From assembly GCA_016213645.1 (NCBI GenBank), contig JACQZY010000013.1, positions 124,001 to 188,000 of the forward strand: DNA of 64,000 nucleotides, written 5' to 3'. Within the stretch, counting starts at the first letter, position 1; each line of letters opens with the position of its first letter. The notes beneath the pieces are model-generated. The model did not search any database, was not told the origin of the DNA, and worked only from the letters and a program-made list of their open reading frames with translations. The translations under genes and the position numbers were made by a program. The DNA comes from Actinomycetota bacterium (GTDB lineage: Bacteria > Actinomycetota > Thermoleophilia > Solirubrobacterales > JACPNS01). This document shows, piece after piece, positions 62,142-64,000 of this stretch.

Positions 62142-62717
62142 TTGAGCAACACAGAACAGAAGGGATTCGTCCTCTGGTTCACCGGCCTCTCGGGCGCCGG
62201 CAAGACGACTATCGCCGACATTGTCGAGGCGCGCCTGCGCGACCGCGGCAGCAAGATTGAGGTGCTCGACGGCGACGTCGTGCGCACGAACCTGTCCAAG
62301 GGCCTCGGCTTTAGCCGCGAGGACCGCGACACCAACATTGCGCGCATCGCGTTTGTGGCCGACCTGCTGGCGCGAAACGACGTGCCGGTGATCACCGCCG
62401 CAATCTCGCCGTACCGCCAGACGCGTGACGACGCGCGCGCGCTGGTCGGCGACGACAAGTTCATCGAGATCCACATCAGCACCCCGCTGGAGGAGTGCGA
62501 GGCACGCGACGTCAAGGGCCTCTACGCGAAGGCACGCTCCGGAGAGATCAAGGAGTTCACGGGCATCAGCGATCCCTACGAGGAGCCGCTCAACCCCGAG
62601 ATCACGATCAACACAGTGGACTTCGAGCCCGAGCAGTCGGCCGACCAGATCCTTGAGTACCTGGAGTCCAACGGCTTCCTCGCGACGGCCGGCGAGCTGG
62701 AAGGAGCGGTTGCGTAA
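62142..62717 (+). CDS. cysC: adenylyl-sulfate kinase
   Basis: 191 residues. P-loop [33 protein letters not shown], the APS-site segment with [14 protein letters not shown], and the C-terminal [25 protein letters not shown], all standard for CysC. Phosphorylates APS to PAPS. Here it sits beside an APS reductase that does not need PAPS, so PAPS may serve sulfation or as a side supply. TTG start with GAAGGG 8 nt upstream; its stop overlaps the sat ATG by one nucleotide (TAATG). Confidence 0.93.
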   Translation: MSNTEQKGFVLWFTGLSGAGKTTIADIVEARLRDRGSKIEVLDGDVVRTNLSKGLGFSREDRDTNIARIAFVADLLARNDVPVITAAISPYRQTRDDARALVGDDKFIEIHISTPLEECEARDVKGLYAKARSGEIKEFTGISDPYEEPLNPEITINTVDFEPEQSADQILEYLESNGFLATAGELEGAVA

Positions 62718-63778
62718 TGGCTTCGATCAATCTTTCCGCCAAGCAGACCGCCGACTTCGAATTGCTGGCCAACGGCGGCTTCGCGCCGCTGACCGGCTTT
62801 CAGGGCCAGGCCGACTACGAGAACGTGGTCGAGAACATGCGCCTGGCCGACAACCAGCCGTGGTCGATCCCCGTGGTGCTGGGCAGCGACACCGGTGAAG
62901 CCGGCGAAACCGTCGAGCTCGTCGGCAGCCAGGGCGAGCAGCTCGGCACGCTGAAGATCGAAGAGGTCTTCGAGCGCGATCTCAAGAACGAGGCCGAGAA
63001 GGTCTACCGCACGGCCGACGAGGCGCACCCCGGCGTTGCCGCGCTTTACAAGGAATCCACGCGCGTGGTCGCCGGACCGGTCGAAGCCAAGACCCTGCCC
63101 GACCACATCGACATCGTCAAGCCGTACCTGCTCACGCCCGCCGAAAGCAAGGCCGAGTTCGAAAAGCGCGGCTGGAAGTCCGTCGTCGGTTTTCAGACCC
63201 GCAACCCGATCCACCGCGCCCACGAGTTCATCACCAAGTGCGCGCTGGAGATCGTGGACGGCCTCTTCCTGCACCCGCTTGTGGGCGAGACCAAGAGCGA
63301 CGACATCGACGCCGAGACGCGTATGCGCTGCTACGAGGTGCTGATCGACAAGTACTACGTGGCGGATCGCGTGGTGCTGGGAGTGAACCCGTCGGCAATG
63401 CGTTACGCCGGGCCGCGCGAGGCGATCTTTCACGCGCTGGTGCGCCGCAACTACGGCTGCACGCACTTCATCGTCGGCCGCGACCACGCCGGAGTGGGCG
63501 ACTACTACGGCACCTTCGACGCGCAGCACATCTTCGACGAGTTCGAGCCCGGCGAGCTGGGCATCGAGCCGCTGAAGTTTGAGCACAGCTTCTGGTGCAA
63601 CGTCACCGGCGGCATGGCGACGGCCAAGACTTCGCCGTCGGGCCCTGAGGACCGCGTGTTCCTCAGCGGTACGAAGGTGCGCGAGATGCTGGTCAACGGC
63701 GAACGCCCGCCGGTCGAGTTTTCGCGACCGGAGGTCGCCGACGTGCTGATCGAGGCGATGGCCGGAGTGCCCGCGTAA
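62717..63778 (+). CDS. sat: sulfate adenylyltransferase (single-subunit ATP sulfurylase)
   Basis: 353 residues. Has the PUA-like N-terminal domain ([17 protein letters not shown]), the nucleotide-binding [33 protein letters not shown], and [11 protein letters not shown]; the homo-oligomeric Sat type rather than CysDN. Forms APS from sulfate and ATP. Good ribosome site (AAGGAG) inside the cysC end. Confidence 0.95.
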   Translation: MASINLSAKQTADFELLANGGFAPLTGFQGQADYENVVENMRLADNQPWSIPVVLGSDTGEAGETVELVGSQGEQLGTLKIEEVFERDLKNEAEKVYRTADEAHPGVAALYKESTRVVAGPVEAKTLPDHIDIVKPYLLTPAESKAEFEKRGWKSVVGFQTRNPIHRAHEFITKCALEIVDGLFLHPLVGETKSDDIDAETRMRCYEVLIDKYYVADRVVLGVNPSAMRYAGPREAIFHALVRRNYGCTHFIVGRDHAGVGDYYGTFDAQHIFDEFEPGELGIEPLKFEHSFWCNVTGGMATAKTSPSGPEDRVFLSGTKVREMLVNGERPPVEFSRPEVADVLIEAMAGVPA

Positions 63779-63810
63779 TCCCGCTCAGGGCTTCCGCACA
63801 GGAATAGGTC

Positions 63811-64000
63811 ATGGATCCGCTGCTCGTATTTTTCGGCTTCGGCGTCGGCGTTATGGTCGGCATCACCGGCATGGGCGGCGGATCCCTGATGACCCCTTTG
63901 CTGGTGCTGCTGTTCGGCGTCAAGCCGACGCTGGCCGTGGGCACCGACATCGCCTACCAGGCGATCACGAAGACCGTCGGCGGTTTCAAGCACCTGCGCC
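63811..64000 (+). CDS. TauE/SafE family membrane permease, 5' part only
   Basis: Open from the ATG at 63811 through the window end (63 codons seen). It reads MDPLLVFFGFGVGVMVGITG, then MGGGSLMTPLLVLLFGVKPTLAVGTD and an IAYQAITKTVGGFKHL segment: the first TauE/SafE repeat, with its glycine-rich helix and the G-T-D motif. Such proteins export sulfite or take up sulfate/sulfonates; placing it last in the sulfate operon favours a sulfur oxyanion. AGGA lies 7 nt before the ATG. Confidence 0.85.
   Translation, partial: MDPLLVFFGFGVGVMVGITGMGGGSLMTPLLVLLFGVKPTLAVGTDIAYQAITKTVGGFKHLR

Overview
The window is about 64 kb of high-GC, tightly packed bacterial chromosome. It has no insertion sequences, phage genes or CRISPR arrays. 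The gene content (single-chain glycyl-tRNA synthetase, PucR regulator, LytR-CpsA-Psr protein, DUF4333 lipoprotein, CU044_5270-like partner of an ECF sigma factor, methylmalonyl-CoA mutase large subunit, acyl-CoA carboxylase beta subunit) and many promoters of the form TANNNT about 6-8 nt before an ATG or GTG (leaderless mRNAs) point to an actinobacterium. My best guess is Thermoleophilia/Solirubrobacterales; this is inferred from gene content, not from a phylogeny.

Layout. 1-6.5 kb: 3' part of glycyl-tRNA synthetase, a cysteine-less FmdB-like protein, an LCP protein, ROK sugar kinase, rsmI, and an M23 peptidase with an Arg-Ala repeat tail. 6.6-12.7 kb: a leaderless housekeeping operon metG-tatD-rsmA(ksgA)-ispE-DedA/PAP2-small membrane protein. 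12.7-18.3 kb: PucR regulator, recQ coupled to a DsrE-family gene, a lipoprotein and trpB2. 18.4-23.9 kb: lemA plus a DUF3137-like partner, an ECF sigma/anti-sigma-like pair, and an unrecognised secreted/membrane protein pair followed by two strong hairpins. 23.9-27.6 kb: a ferrous iron locus in which a DGC-domain/DtxR fusion regulator sits upstream of feoB and a Cys-rich feoA, with DtxR/IdeR-type palindromes over the feoB promoter and a small upstream ORF that overlaps the feoB start. 27.6-34 kb: DEAD-box helicase with a structured leader, CDF-like transporter, two methyltransferases, RidA, amidase, DUF1232 protein.

34-39 kb holds the most striking architecture. One protein carries two copies of (six membrane helices + GGDEF) and its neighbour carries two copies of (six membrane helices + HD-GYP), with a tRNA-Gln(TTG) between them: a candidate paired cyclic-di-GMP synthesis and degradation module. 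39.7-43.2 kb: glmU-prs and a haloalkane dehalogenase, preceded by the largest non-coding stretch (727 bp).

43.6-52.5 kb is a surface polysaccharide region (GT4 glycosyltransferase, Wzy-like ligase/polymerase with TPR-like tail, methyltransferase, polyprenyl-phosphate sugar transferase, UDP-xylose-synthase-like dehydratase/decarboxylase). 52.6-59.3 kb: acyl-CoA mutase large subunit, an SRPBCC-like protein with a 42-bp palindromic tandem repeat, DUF2269 protein, a voltage-gated-type potassium channel, acyl-CoA carboxylase beta subunit and small proteins. 59.5-64 kb: an assimilatory sulfate reduction operon (sulfite reductase, APS reductase, APS kinase, ATP sulfurylase, TauE/SafE permease cut by the window end). 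Functions are assigned from recognised motifs only; no database search was run.
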